A stretch of DNA of 64,000 nt, taken from contig CAVRYJ010000031.1 of NCBI GenBank assembly GCA_963725425.1, positions 496,001-560,000 of the forward strand, written 5' to 3'. Made by a program: the position numbers and the translations under genes. Below the pieces are notes generated by a model. That model saw only the letters and a program-made list of their open reading frames with translations. It did not search any database and had not been told where the DNA came from. This DNA is from Clostridium_I sp963725425 (GTDB lineage: Bacteria; Bacillota; Clostridia; Clostridiales; Clostridiaceae). Below, piece by piece: positions 8,385-17,953 of this stretch (the stretch's first letter is position 1; each line of letters begins with the position of its first letter).

Positions 8385-8909
8385 TTAGTATCCGTATCTA
8401 TTTATCAAATCATCTATGTGTTCAAATACTAATTTAGTATTTATATTCTTTTTATGTACTTTTATGTCTTCCCTTGTCACCATAAATACAATACTAGAAT
8501 ACTTGCTATCTTTTATTTTCTTTATGGCTTTTCCATATATGTAACTGTCATCTTCTCTAAATTCATACATAAATATATTTTTAGAGAAGGCATCCACTGC
8601 TAATGTTCTTAAATTAAGTTTACCTTCAATCAACTTAATAGTATTATCTTCATAAGTGAATTTTTTTAATATTTTTAGCCTGCCATCTAAATGAGAACCT
8701 TTAAACATAAAATATTTTTTTGCTATACTTCTTCCATCTTCTGAACATATGATTAAACTGTACCTGTAGTCATCTCTGGTTAAATCCGAATTTTTCTTTG
8801 CATAATTTTTTAACTTTTCACACTCCTTTATAGCAAAACCAAATTTTAATTTAAGTAATTCTCTTGTAAATAAAGAGCTGCTGCTTTTATCAACTGCTGA
8901 ATTGAACAT
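8385..8909 (-). CDS. Hypothetical protein
   Basis: I do not recognise this 174-residue, lysine-rich, probably cytoplasmic protein. It lacks a signal peptide or membrane segment. The middle has alternating strands (YRYSLIICSEDGRSIAKKYF, LDGRLKILKKFTYEDNTIKL), and the C-terminal part has SSIVFMVTREDIKVHKK followed by an amphipathic helix ending INRYGY. Codon use is like its neighbours. It stands alone, divergent from the flippase gene at 9008, with a heptamer repeat just past its stop. The ATG at 8909 is preceded by GGAAGGATG. Confidence 0.7.
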   Translation of the reverse strand: MFNSAVDKSSSSLFTRELLKLKFGFAIKECEKLKNYAKKNSDLTRDDYRYSLIICSEDGRSIAKKYFMFKGSHLDGRLKILKKFTYEDNTIKLIEGKLNLRTLAVDAFSKNIFMYEFREDDSYIYGKAIKKIKDSKYSSIVFMVTREDIKVHKKNINTKLVFEHIDDLINRYGY

Positions 8910-9007
8910 ATAACGTCATCCTTCCATTACATTTAAAATCATTATAGAATATTAAAACAATACTAGTCATAAATATTATGTATGAATACTATTATTAGGA
9001 GCATAAA

Positions 9008-10513
9008 ATGAAATTAGATAAATTTTATAAAGATACACTAATCTTAACCGTCTCCAATCTAGCAACAGGTATTTTAAGATTTGTATTTTCAATAATACTC
9101 TCAAATAAGCTCGGAGCAGAAGGATTAGGCCTATACTCTCTTATAATGCCACTATATGACCTATTTGCCTGTGCTACCTGTGGTGGAATAATAGTTGCTG
9201 TATCACGAAGTTCTGCAATACTTGCGGCAAACGATGATTATTTAAACATACATAGACTTATACGTATAACTATATTATTCGAACTCTTTTGGTCAATATT
9301 TATATGTATCCCCATATTACTTAACTCAAATTCAATAGCATCATATTTTATTAAAGATAGTCGAACTGTTTATTCTATAGAAATAATATGTCCTGCTCTT
9401 ATTTTTATAGCTTTGTCCTCTGTATTCAAAGGTTATTTCTATGGCATATCCCAGGCTAAGATACCTGCTTATATAGACATCGTAGAAAAAGCAATAAGAA
9501 TTGCAGTAGTAATAGGTATAGTTAATATTTTTTTTCTTAAAAGTATGGTCCAAACTATATCCGCTGTGTACGCTGCTTTAACTTTTGGAGAACTAATAAG
9601 CCTTCTAATGTTATACGTTGCTTATATAATATATAAGAGTAAATATAGAGGTGTTTCCACTACTCCTGAAAGCAAAGGGCAACTTCTTTCTGATGCTTTA
9701 ACTGTTTCTGTCCCTCTTTGCATCAACGGTTTTCTTTCTTCACTTTTAAATGCAGCCTCAACTTTAATTGTTCCCAGAAGACTAGTGTTTGCTGGATTAA
9801 GTTACAGTACAGCCCTTTCTCTTATTGGCAAATTTACTGGTATGGCTTTCAATATAACATTTTTCCCCATGGTAGTTATAATGTCAATGTCCACCGTTTT
9901 AGTTCCAGACATATCAAAAAGCCTTAATAAAAAGGATTATTACTCCATGGAAAAACGAATTTGCGATGTTATTAAGTTGTCCTTTTATATTGGTATTTCT
10001 ACCGCAATAATAAGTTTATGTATTCCAGATAATTTGGGCAAGCTATTTTATGGAAGAAATGATTTAGGAATATATATAATAACCAGTTCAATTTGTGCTC
10101 CAATAACCTATGCTTCGGCCTCAACCTATTCAATACTAAGCGGTTTAGAGAAGCAAACAAAAATATTAATTAATTCATTTCTTGTTTCTATTGAAGAAAT
10201 TGTGCTTTTGTATGTTTTAACTGGAATTCCAAGTATAAATATTTATGGTTATGCCATAACGCTTTTTATAACCAGTGCTACTTCATATTTTTTAAACATG
10301 CACGAAATAAATAAAATATGTAATATTACCTTTTATTTTGATGATATATTTTTAGATATAATTTTTGCTGTATTACTGTTTTTATTCCTTGGAATTTTAA
10401 ACAATATTCTTTCAAATTCATTACTTATATTTAAGAGTATATTAATTATAATTGTAGGTTTTATATTGTATTTACTCTTGGCTGTACCCGTAAAAAAAGC
10501 ACTTTTCAAATAA
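9008..10513 (+). CDS. SpoVB-like oligosaccharide flippase (MOP superfamily)
   Basis: The 501-residue integral membrane protein has about 14 predicted helices. The N-terminal signature FYKDTLILTVSNLATGILRF, then LGAEGLGLYSLIMPLYDLF and GGIIVAVSRSSAI, is that of the stage V sporulation protein B / polysaccharide transporter group of the MOP flippases. These move lipid-linked sugars (lipid II or spore cortex precursors) across the membrane. TTAGGAG lies 5 bases before the ATG. It converges on a second, distinct flippase at 10638 and shares a bidirectional terminator with it. The family is certain; a sporulation role is inferred from similarity. Confidence 0.88.
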   Translation: MKLDKFYKDTLILTVSNLATGILRFVFSIILSNKLGAEGLGLYSLIMPLYDLFACATCGGIIVAVSRSSAILAANDDYLNIHRLIRITILFELFWSIFICIPILLNSNSIASYFIKDSRTVYSIEIICPALIFIALSSVFKGYFYGISQAKIPAYIDIVEKAIRIAVVIGIVNIFFLKSMVQTISAVYAALTFGELISLLMLYVAYIIYKSKYRGVSTTPESKGQLLSDALTVSVPLCINGFLSSLLNAASTLIVPRRLVFAGLSYSTALSLIGKFTGMAFNITFFPMVVIMSMSTVLVPDISKSLNKKDYYSMEKRICDVIKLSFYIGISTAIISLCIPDNLGKLFYGRNDLGIYIITSSICAPITYASASTYSILSGLEKQTKILINSFLVSIEEIVLLYVLTGIPSINIYGYAITLFITSATSYFLNMHEINKICNITFYFDDIFLDIIFAVLLFLFLGILNNILSNSLLIFKSILIIIVGFILYLLLAVPVKKALFK

Positions 10514-10582
10514 AATTCTGCCCACCCATGCTGCGGAGTGAGTCTTATGACTACCAGAGAATGAATAATATTTCATTGTAAC

Positions 10583-10639
10583 AAAAAAGCTATATCAAAA
10601 TACTTTAAAATACTTTAAAATATTATGATATAGTTTTTT
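10583..10639. terminator. Bidirectional terminator between two flippase genes
   Basis: AAAAAAGCTATATCA at 10583-10597 pairs with TGATATAGTTTTTT at 10626-10639 with one bulged G. The loop contains an 11-base direct duplication (AATACTTTAAA). A and T tails on either side fit termination in both directions. Confidence 0.8.
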
Positions 10640-12239
10640 AATCTAAATTCGATATCATGCTCTTTGGTATATGTTTTTTTATCCTTTGTGGTATAATTTG
10701 TAAATCTTCTTTTGTAATTCCCTTAGTTAAAAACAATGCATAAAAATATGCTAATATCCCAACAAACATAGCTATCATAGTAGCCACGGCATTATTAATG
10801 TATCCCTTTAATACGAATCCTATTATAAAACTCATTAAAGAATATACTACGTACAATACTGCTCCCATAAATATAGATGCTACTAATGGTTTAAAAGCAT
10901 GTCTTAATAATCTGATTTTAACACGCAAATGCTTTTGCAGACATATTGAGTTCATTATCATTGGAATTAAAAATCCAAATATACTTCCAATAATTGCCCC
11001 ATAAATATTTATTTTTGGTCTTGCAATAAGAAAATAATTTATGGATATCTTAATTACAATACCAATTACCGCATAAAGAGTAACCGTATAAATCTTACCA
11101 AGTCCTTGTAATATACTTGTCTGAATTTGAACTATAGACATAAATACTAACACAAGTGCTCCAAATATAAGAATTTTGTATCCTTGGATATCAGATGGAT
11201 ATAGGAGCATAAAAATCGGCTTACTCAAAACAGAAAGTCCAACTGCTGAAGGAATTGCTATTAAAAAACATAGCCTTAAAGCAAAATTTATTTTTTTCCT
11301 TACCATTACTTTATCTTTAAGTGCTACAGATCTTGATATAGCTGGCAAAACATTAACTGCTAGTGAAGAAATTATAGCAATAGGTACCCCTATTAGTGTT
11401 ATGAATATTGCGTATCTTCCACTAAGTCCTTCCGCTAAAACATGACTTAAGCCCGCTACTTTAAGTCTACCAATAGTGTTTGTAGTATCAAAAAGAGTAC
11501 CCACATTTGTAAGACCAATACTAAGAGTTATAGGAATACTGTATTTTGCAATTTTATGTACTATTTGTTTATTTGTATGTCTTACATGATTTGTTGATAC
11601 TTTAGTTTGTTTTTCCTTTTTATATACCACTATTAAAAATAGAGCTGATGCTAATGCTCCAACTGTTGTACCAACTGTTGCTCCAACAATTCCAGGAATA
11701 ACTCCACTTTTAATAAACAATGCTGCAAATCCAAGTGAAAATATTGTATTTAATACCTGTTCTAGAACTTGTGAAATAGCCGTTGGTTTCATATTACTTC
11801 TACCTTGAAAATACCCCCTGTAAGCAGATCCTATTGATGTAAAAAGCACTGCAGGAGCTAATGCCATTACAGAAAACTTTGCTTCTGGAAATCCAATAAT
11901 ATTTGTGATTGGACCTGCAATAATAAACATTATCGTAGCCATTACAACACCAACAATGGTAAGAATAAATCTTGCCATTTTGAAGGTTTTCAGTGCACTT
12001 CTGTAATTTCCTACTGCATCATACTCTGATACAATTTTTGCTATTGCACTTGGAACACCTGCGTTTGTAAGCACATATATAAAAACATATATCTGATAGG
12101 TTGCATTATAAATTCCAAATGGAGTTTCTCCTCCAAGTATTTTAACAAGGAAAGGGTTATAAACCGCAGATAAAACTTTAATAAATAATGTAGCAATAGA
12201 TAGTATTGCAAAACCCTTAGTAGTAGACTGTTCCTTCAT
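10638..12239 (-). CDS. MOP-superfamily lipid-linked sugar flippase (YtgP/MurJ-like)
   Basis: The 533-residue protein has 14 likely helices. Its N-terminus (KGFAILSIATLFIKVLSAVY, GGETPFGIYNATYQIYVFIY, AGVPSAIAKIVSEYD) is that of the YtgP group, which includes the B. subtilis lipid II flippase MurJ. The likely role is moving lipid II outward for wall synthesis. It differs clearly from the flippase at 9008, so the two are paralogous families rather than a recent duplication. A short GGCATC hairpin repeat (12273-12322) lies upstream. The stop overlaps the right edge of the shared terminator. Confidence 0.87.
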   Translation of the reverse strand: MKEQSTTKGFAILSIATLFIKVLSAVYNPFLVKILGGETPFGIYNATYQIYVFIYVLTNAGVPSAIAKIVSEYDAVGNYRSALKTFKMARFILTIVGVVMATIMFIIAGPITNIIGFPEAKFSVMALAPAVLFTSIGSAYRGYFQGRSNMKPTAISQVLEQVLNTIFSLGFAALFIKSGVIPGIVGATVGTTVGALASALFLIVVYKKEKQTKVSTNHVRHTNKQIVHKIAKYSIPITLSIGLTNVGTLFDTTNTIGRLKVAGLSHVLAEGLSGRYAIFITLIGVPIAIISSLAVNVLPAISRSVALKDKVMVRKKINFALRLCFLIAIPSAVGLSVLSKPIFMLLYPSDIQGYKILIFGALVLVFMSIVQIQTSILQGLGKIYTVTLYAVIGIVIKISINYFLIARPKINIYGAIIGSIFGFLIPMIMNSICLQKHLRVKIRLLRHAFKPLVASIFMGAVLYVVYSLMSFIIGFVLKGYINNAVATMIAMFVGILAYFYALFLTKGITKEDLQIIPQRIKKHIPKSMISNLD

Positions 12240-12272
12240 ATAGTTTACCTCTTAATATAAATTTAATCCTAA

Positions 12273-12322
12273 GGCATCTGAAAGAAAGATGTTAAAATGC
12301 TTGCCATTTTCTTTGAGATGCC
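12273..12322. repeat. GGCATC-ended palindromic repeat, minimal copy
   Basis: GGCATCTGAAAGAAA pairs with TTTCTTTGAGATGCC around a short AT-rich centre. This is the 50-bp minimal form of the family whose long forms lie at 13420 and 32265. It lies in the leader of the flippase gene at 12239 and after the RluA-direction gap. Confidence 0.75.
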
Positions 12323-12365
12323 TAACATTAATTATTAAAAATCTTGAAACCAAGAACTCTGTTTA

Positions 12366-13319
12366 TTAAAATTTGAAAACATCTGCTTTTATCTTTTTAA
12401 GAACTGGAGGAAGTGATTCTGCTATGGTTTTATTTTCTAAATAAGATAATTTATCTGGGCAATCTTTAAATATCATCTTATACGCATACAAAAATTGATA
12501 ATCTAAACCATATTTATTGTTAAAGAAACTATTTAACTTCTTGTCTCCATACTTACTGTCACCCACTATAGCATTTCCTAAATGACTTAAATGTGCTCTT
12601 AATTGATGACTTCTACCTGTAAGAAGGTCAATCTCAATTAGTGAAAAGCTTCCACAACTTTGAATGTTTTTTACATCCATAGCTATTTTTTTAGTATCTG
12701 GCATTTCTGCATCAAATACTTTAGAAATATTTGTGTCTTCATTTTTATATATATAACCTTCATATAATCCTTCTTTTATCCTTCCCTTTACAAGTGCAAT
12801 GTAATATTTTTGTATACTTCTTTTTCTAATCATCTCATTCAAAAGCTTTATTGCTTCAAAGTTTTTTCCAAACATAACTACTCCTGAGGTATTTCTATCT
12901 AACCTGTTGCAAGGTGCTGGTGTAAATGTAACCTCTTTCTCCGGCTCATAATCTCCTTTGTCAAATAGGTAAGACAATACATAATCCGTAAGTGTAGGCT
13001 CCTCACTCTCACCATTTGAATGTACTAAAACTCCTGGCCATTTTTCTAAAATAAGCATATTTTTATCTTCATATGTTACTTTAAAATTATTATCTATTCT
13101 TTTAAACACTTTTTTTTCTGGTTTTGACTTAATTTCATAGGTTTCTACTAAATCGCCTTGTACAAGGGAGTACTTTTCTTTTGTCTTTTTCCCATTTACT
13201 TTAATATCTCCCTTTCGAAAAGACCTAAAGATAGCACTCAATGGCACATCCTTTAACCATTTTCTTACGAATTTATCAACTCTCTGTCCTGCTTCATTTG
13301 GTCCAATTATGATTTTCAT
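12366..13319 (-). CDS. RluA-family pseudouridine synthase
   Basis: The 317-residue protein begins at the ATG at 13319 behind GGAGG; a TTG further out overlaps that site and is not used. Residues 1-70 are an S4-like RNA-binding domain (AGQRVDKFVRKWL, KGDIKVNGKK). The catalytic motif is CNRLDRNTSGVVMFGKN near 137-153; the family has H-R-L-D-x-x-T-S-G, so the usual His is Asn here while the catalytic Asp is kept. LLTGRSHQLRAHLSHLG is the second family signature. It isomerises specific uridines of 23S rRNA or tRNA. The target cannot be assigned, so I give no symbol. Confidence 0.9.
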   Translation of the reverse strand: MKIIIGPNEAGQRVDKFVRKWLKDVPLSAIFRSFRKGDIKVNGKKTKEKYSLVQGDLVETYEIKSKPEKKVFKRIDNNFKVTYEDKNMLILEKWPGVLVHSNGESEEPTLTDYVLSYLFDKGDYEPEKEVTFTPAPCNRLDRNTSGVVMFGKNFEAIKLLNEMIRKRSIQKYYIALVKGRIKEGLYEGYIYKNEDTNISKVFDAEMPDTKKIAMDVKNIQSCGSFSLIEIDLLTGRSHQLRAHLSHLGNAIVGDSKYGDKKLNSFFNNKYGLDYQFLYAYKMIFKDCPDKLSYLENKTIAESLPPVLKKIKADVFKF

Positions 13320-13419
13320 ATTTTCCTCCAAAATTTATATAAAGCCTAAAAGCTGTATATCTCTTAATAATTAATAACAAGTTACCATTATACTACGATA
13401 TAATTGTTAATTGCAATTA

Positions 13420-13576
13420 GGCATCTGAAATAAAAGAACAAGTCAAAGATTCTGAGGATATTTTGCGGTAGGCGAGGAGCCATTACCTGCCCATAGTGGG
13501 CTATGTAATGGTTATGGCGACGAAGCATACCACAAAATAGACCAGAATACTGACTTGTTATTTCTTTGATGATGCC
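13420..13576. repeat. GGCATC-ended palindromic repeat, long copy
   Basis: The 157-bp element runs from GGCATCTGAAATAAAAG to TTTCTTTGATGATGCC. Inside, ACAAGTCAAAGATTCTGAGG faces a CCAGAATACTGACTTGT arm, and ATTTTGCGGTA faces TACCACAAAAT around a GAGGAGCC...GGCTATGTAATGG core. It is strongly similar to 32265-32424 except in the loop. Its right end encodes the last residues and stop of the M20 gene. Confidence 0.88.
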
Positions 13577-14751
13577 TCAAGCTTTTTTAAAATGTTAATA
13601 GTACTTTCACATTGTATTGCCACACCAATTGGAATACAATCCTCATCAACATCAAAAAGACATCCATGTGCAGGGTTTACTATGCCTTTATTTTCATTTC
13701 TACATCCTAAAAAATAAAAAGCTGATGGCCTTTCCAGCGAAAAATATGCAAAACTTTCCACTCCCATATTAGGACTTTGAAGAATGTTAACTTTTTCTTT
13801 CCCAATTACATCTTCTGCTGAAGTTTTAACTATTTTAATAATATTGTTATCATTATAAAGGCAAGGATAACTCTCCTCTATATCTATTGTGCAAATCCCT
13901 CTCATGGAACTTACAATGCCTTCTGTTATCTCAATAAGTCGTTTCTTTACATATTCTCTTTGCTGCGTTTTCATTGTCCTTATAATACCCCCTAGAGTAA
14001 CCTCTTCTGGTATTATATTTTGAGCTGTGCCTCCGTGAATATATCCTATAGTTATTACTCCTGGATCTGTAGGTGAAAGTTCTCTACTTATTATTGTTTG
14101 CAAAGTATTAACTAAATTACAAGCAATAACTACTGGGTCAATTGTGGTATCAGGATGTGCTCCATGTCCACCTCTTCCCTTTATTTTTATTGTAAATGGA
14201 TTTGAAGCTGCGTGAACGACTCCTTCTTTTATACCAATTTGTCCCACTTCTATACTTTCATTCACATGTAAACCTATCACTGCATCTACATTGGGATTAT
14301 TAAGTACGCCATCCGCAATCATAAGTCTTGCTCCCCCTGTAGTTTCCTCTGCAGGTTCAAATAAAAGTTTAACATTTCCAGTAATTTCACCTTTGATACT
14401 GTTTAAGAGTTTTGCTACTCCCATAAGTATTGTTGTATGAACGTCATGTCCACATGCATGCATTTTCCCGCTATTTTCAGATGAATATTTGCATTTTTTT
14501 TCATCATTTATTGGAAGGGCATCCATATCTGCCCTTAAAGCTACAGTTCTTCCGTCTTTTGCTCCTCGAATTATTGCACATATTCCAGTCTTTGCAGTAA
14601 TTCTGTATTCAATGCCTTCCATTTTGAGGAACTCCGTAATCTTTTCATTTGTTCTAAAAAGTTCATAATCAAGTTCTGGATGAGAATGGAAATCTCTTCT
14701 CAAATCAATAAGTTGATCCTTAATTTTATTTGCCTCATTTAGAAAATTCAA
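13558..14751 (-). CDS. M20-family metallo-amidohydrolase
   Basis: The 397-residue protein starts at a TTG at 14751 with AAGGGGTGG 7 bases upstream. It belongs to the M20D group (N-acyl amino acid, hippurate or N-acetyl-diaminopimelate deacylases). RRDFHSHPELDYELFRTNE lies near residues 18-36, and metal ligands are in MHACGHDVHT, EPAEETTGGA and, late, NPAHGCLFDVDED. A dimerisation domain sits at about 180-290 (IKGRGGHGAHPDTTIDP). Its last residues, EASSKK and the stop, are encoded by the end of a GGCATC repeat. The substrate is not predictable. It lies 40 bases downstream of the FtsA-like gene, probably in the same transcript. Confidence 0.88.
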   Translation of the reverse strand: MNFLNEANKIKDQLIDLRRDFHSHPELDYELFRTNEKITEFLKMEGIEYRITAKTGICAIIRGAKDGRTVALRADMDALPINDEKKCKYSSENSGKMHACGHDVHTTILMGVAKLLNSIKGEITGNVKLLFEPAEETTGGARLMIADGVLNNPNVDAVIGLHVNESIEVGQIGIKEGVVHAASNPFTIKIKGRGGHGAHPDTTIDPVVIACNLVNTLQTIISRELSPTDPGVITIGYIHGGTAQNIIPEEVTLGGIIRTMKTQQREYVKKRLIEITEGIVSSMRGICTIDIEESYPCLYNDNNIIKIVKTSAEDVIGKEKVNILQSPNMGVESFAYFSLERPSAFYFLGCRNENKGIVNPAHGCLFDVDEDCIPIGVAIQCESTINILKKLEASSKK

Positions 14752-14791
14752 AAATAGCCACCCCTTATTTAATTATTGATTTTCAGATTCC

Positions 14792-16834
14792 TTATTCCCA
14801 CTTAACCTCTATAACATCATCATTTTTCAAATTATCGTTATATCCTGCATTTTCTCCATTAAGTCTTAGTACTATACGACCTTTTATCTTTGTAAGATCG
14901 AAATCAATATGGTTAAATATATCTACGAATATATATTGTTTTTTCCCATTAAGTGTTATTCTCTTATCATTAACAACAACTTCTATTTCTGAAGTATCTT
15001 TAGCCTTAGAAGCTTCATTAACCTTATTTCCATTACTTGTAGATACATTGTCCTTCACATAGTCTTCAATAATATTATTGTCTTCTTCACATGTCTTAGC
15101 ATCTGTATGTATGCTGTCACCTTCACGTATAGTATAATCATCATTAAGCCTTTCTTCCTCAATATAAAACTCAGTATTCAAATCATTGTTTATATACCTT
15201 CTATATTCACCTATAGTTTTAGGTAATATAGTATTAATTTGATCATTCTCTACAATTTTATAATCTATATCAGTTTTTTTGTCATTAACTGAAAATATAG
15301 GTTCTATATTTTTAACTTCTCCATCTAAATAGAATCCAACAGAATAAATATTTTTAATATAGTCCTTTATTAAAGGTTCCGCGTTTACTCCATTCTCAGC
15401 AAATTCTATTTGAATTTTGTCATTTTCTTTTATTTCAGACTCCATACTTCCAAGGCTTCCATTAATTCTTATAATTGCAGCTTTTGAAATTTTACCAAAG
15501 GCTACTCTATTTGCACCATTTAATGTAAATCTAATGTTATTGCCATTCTTACCAATGAGCACCTTAGGATTTATGCCTGCTTGTATTATAACATCCATAA
15601 CTGAATTTTTCTTGGAGTTAAAAAGACTTACAACACCACTGTTTAAAAACACATCTATAAAATCCCCACCAAATTTTTTTATGGCTACTAGTGCTATTCC
15701 TAAAACAGTTACTCCTGTGCTTCCAAGATTATTATCAAGACATACACAGTCTGTTACTGATTCTCTCCCTTTAATTGCTATTCTTTGTGGTAGGATGTTA
15801 AGCTCTTTAGCTATAAGTTCCTTTAACGCCGGTGTATGTGCCCCTCCTCCTACTAAAAAAACTGCATTTGGTGCCTTGCCACCATTTAATTCAATAATTT
15901 TTACAACAATCTCCTTTGATAGCTTTTCAACTACTGGAGTTATAACTTTTACTATTTCATCAACGCTAACTTTATTTTCTATTCCTAGCACATCCATATA
16001 AGAGATTTCCTTTTTAGCTGTTATTTCCTTTTTTATTTTTTCAGCTGAATTAAAGTCCACAAGACATGACTGTGCTATTGCCTCTGTAACCTCATCTCCA
16101 GCCATAGCAACCATTCCATAAGCACTAATAGTCTCATTACTACTAATTGCAATATCAGAAGTCCCAGCGCCAATATCAACAAGCGCCAAATTTAGAAGTC
16201 TTAAGTTTTGAGGTATAGCAGCTTCCATTGCAGCAATAGGCTCTAATGTTAGATTTGTTACTGTAAGGGCAACTTTTTTTGTAACAGCATATAGACTATC
16301 AACAACAGATCTTGGCAAAAAGGTAGCAATTACTTCAGAGGAAATATCTTGACCTTTGTGGCCCAATAAATTGGAAATAGCATAACCATTCAAATAATAA
16401 TTTTTAACACTATAACCAACACAATAAAGCTTTCCAATGGTCTGTTTATTTACTTCTTCTTCTGCTAGTTTTACTGCCGTAAGTTCAAGACTTCTAATAA
16501 GTTCTTTGTCAATTTCCTTGTCTGAATCAATATTTATTTCTGATTTAACTATTGTTGTTCTTAAAAACCTTCCTGCAGCTGCTATTGCCACTCTTTCTAA
16601 TTTAAAGCCAAGTTCTTCTTCTATTTCACTTTTAACCTTATTTACCGCCCTTGCAACTAGACTAATATCATGTATTTGCCCATCTATCATAGCCCTTTCT
16701 TCATGTTCGGTAAATTTTTCAGAAATTACATGAAATTTTTTATCTCTTACCATTCCAACAGTACCAATAACCGTACGAGTTCCTATATCTAAAGAAAATA
16801 TAGTTTCTTCTGACTTAATATTTTTAGCTACCAT
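14792..16834 (-). CDS. FtsA-like actin-family ATPase with long C-terminal extension
   Basis: Residues 1 to about 380 are an FtsA-type actin fold: FSLDIGTRTVIGTVGMV is phosphate loop 1, LVDIGAGTSDIAI loop 2, and FLVGGGAHTPALKELIA the adenosine motif. Typical FtsA is about 420 residues. Here some 300 more follow, with repeated small beta modules (IGKNGNNIRFTLNGANRVAF; KKQYIFVDIFNHIDF then LRLNGENAGYNDNLKNDDVI) that look like ubiquitin-like or SLBB-like folds. No C-terminal FtsA membrane helix is apparent. It is annotated in clostridia as a cell-division FtsA-domain protein, and a role in division or envelope assembly is inferred. The gene is upstream of and likely co-transcribed with the M20 gene. 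Confidence 0.8.
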   Translation of the reverse strand: MVAKNIKSEETIFSLDIGTRTVIGTVGMVRDKKFHVISEKFTEHEERAMIDGQIHDISLVARAVNKVKSEIEEELGFKLERVAIAAAGRFLRTTIVKSEINIDSDKEIDKELIRSLELTAVKLAEEEVNKQTIGKLYCVGYSVKNYYLNGYAISNLLGHKGQDISSEVIATFLPRSVVDSLYAVTKKVALTVTNLTLEPIAAMEAAIPQNLRLLNLALVDIGAGTSDIAISSNETISAYGMVAMAGDEVTEAIAQSCLVDFNSAEKIKKEITAKKEISYMDVLGIENKVSVDEIVKVITPVVEKLSKEIVVKIIELNGGKAPNAVFLVGGGAHTPALKELIAKELNILPQRIAIKGRESVTDCVCLDNNLGSTGVTVLGIALVAIKKFGGDFIDVFLNSGVVSLFNSKKNSVMDVIIQAGINPKVLIGKNGNNIRFTLNGANRVAFGKISKAAIIRINGSLGSMESEIKENDKIQIEFAENGVNAEPLIKDYIKNIYSVGFYLDGEVKNIEPIFSVNDKKTDIDYKIVENDQINTILPKTIGEYRRYINNDLNTEFYIEEERLNDDYTIREGDSIHTDAKTCEEDNNIIEDYVKDNVSTSNGNKVNEASKAKDTSEIEVVVNDKRITLNGKKQYIFVDIFNHIDFDLTKIKGRIVLRLNGENAGYNDNLKNDDVIEVKWE

Positions 16835-16894
16835 ACCTTCATACCTCTTTATTTTATTTTATATTCTAAAAGCTCATATTCTTTAAGGAACATG

Positions 16895-16950
16895 AGCAAA
16901 GCGAAGAAAAACATCATTAACTCTCAATTTCCAATTTTCAATTCTTAACT
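16895..16950. repeat. Decayed heptamer-armed repeat remnant
   Basis: GCAAAGCGAAGAAAAACATC is followed by imperfect AACTCTC/AATTCTTAAC units. It resembles the right half of the heptamer repeat family but is diverged and lacks a clear left arm. Confidence 0.45.
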
Positions 16951-16971
16951 TTCTTATTTTTAGGGTGGCCT

Positions 16972-17865
16972 CTACTTTACTACAACTGTATTAGTTAGCT
17001 TACCAATCTTCTCTATATTACATTCCACAATGTCTCCATTTTTTAATAACTTTTCAGGTTTAAATCCAATTCCCACACCACTAGGCGTACCTGTGGAAAT
17101 TATATCTCCTGGTTTTATAGTAAAACCTTTAGATAAATCACTTATAATATATGGAATATCGAATATTAGATTTTTTGTATTAGAGTTTTGTCTTACCTCA
17201 CCGTTTACAGCTAAGCTGATATTAAGTTCAACTGGGAAAGGTATTTCACGTTTATGTACAAGCACTGGTCCCATGGGACAAAAAGTGTCTAAACTCTTTC
17301 CTTTGAACCACTGATTATGTCTAACCTGTAGATCTCTTGCAGATACATCATTAATTATTGTATATCCAAAAATATAATTTTCTGCATCTTCTTCTTTAAT
17401 ATTGATTCCTTCTCTTCCAATTACTACAGCTAGTTCTACCTCATAATCCACTTTTTTAGTAACGGATTCAGAAAATCTTATTTCATCCATGTCTCCTATA
17501 CATATATTTGTAGCTTTTGTAAAGTAGATTGGTGCTTTTGGTATTCCATCACCAGAAATCACCGTGGCATCAACTTCCTTTACATGTTCAATATAGTTTT
17601 TACCTAAACAAAATACATTTCTACGTGGTGATTTAATTGGTGCAACTAGTTTAACATCTGCCAATGGTATACCATCGAACTTCCTGTTTTTTATATTGTT
17701 CTCAATATTTTCAATTTCGTCATTATAAATTCCTATAAATTCACTCATAGAATCTACCCTTGTCTTCCCCAATGAAACAAGTATCAAATTTAATTCAACA
17801 ACCTTGTCATCTATTATCGTTCCTAAATATTCCATTTTATTGTATCTATAATTAACAAATTTCAT
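16972..17865 (-). CDS. Fumarylacetoacetate hydrolase family protein
   Basis: The 297-residue protein has a short N-terminal domain and a C-terminal FAH fold from about residue 80 (KSPRRNVFCLGKNYIEHVKE). Metal-binding glutamates are in KVDYEVELAVVIGREG, and the signature ISTGTPSGVGIGF lies near 260-272. Family members hydrolyse C-C bonds of acylpyruvates, decarboxylate oxaloacetate or isomerise 2-hydroxymuconate-type acids. The acylpyruvase/oxaloacetate tautomerase branch is most likely here. TGAGGAGA precedes the ATG. It is divergent from the MarR gene, but nothing ties the two functionally. Confidence 0.88.
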   Translation of the reverse strand: MKFVNYRYNKMEYLGTIIDDKVVELNLILVSLGKTRVDSMSEFIGIYNDEIENIENNIKNRKFDGIPLADVKLVAPIKSPRRNVFCLGKNYIEHVKEVDATVISGDGIPKAPIYFTKATNICIGDMDEIRFSESVTKKVDYEVELAVVIGREGINIKEEDAENYIFGYTIINDVSARDLQVRHNQWFKGKSLDTFCPMGPVLVHKREIPFPVELNISLAVNGEVRQNSNTKNLIFDIPYIISDLSKGFTIKPGDIISTGTPSGVGIGFKPEKLLKNGDIVECNIEKIGKLTNTVVVK

Positions 17866-17953
17866 AATTCTATCTCCTCACCTTTATCACTTACATACTG
17901 ACTCTAATAATACTACTAAATCAGAATATTAATCAAATTTTTTGGTATAACTA

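Noticed and set aside
15417..16001. Long plus-strand frame opposite the FtsA-like gene
   Set aside because: It is the antisense shadow of a conserved coding region, with hydrophobic, Ser/Pro-rich composition and no ribosome site.
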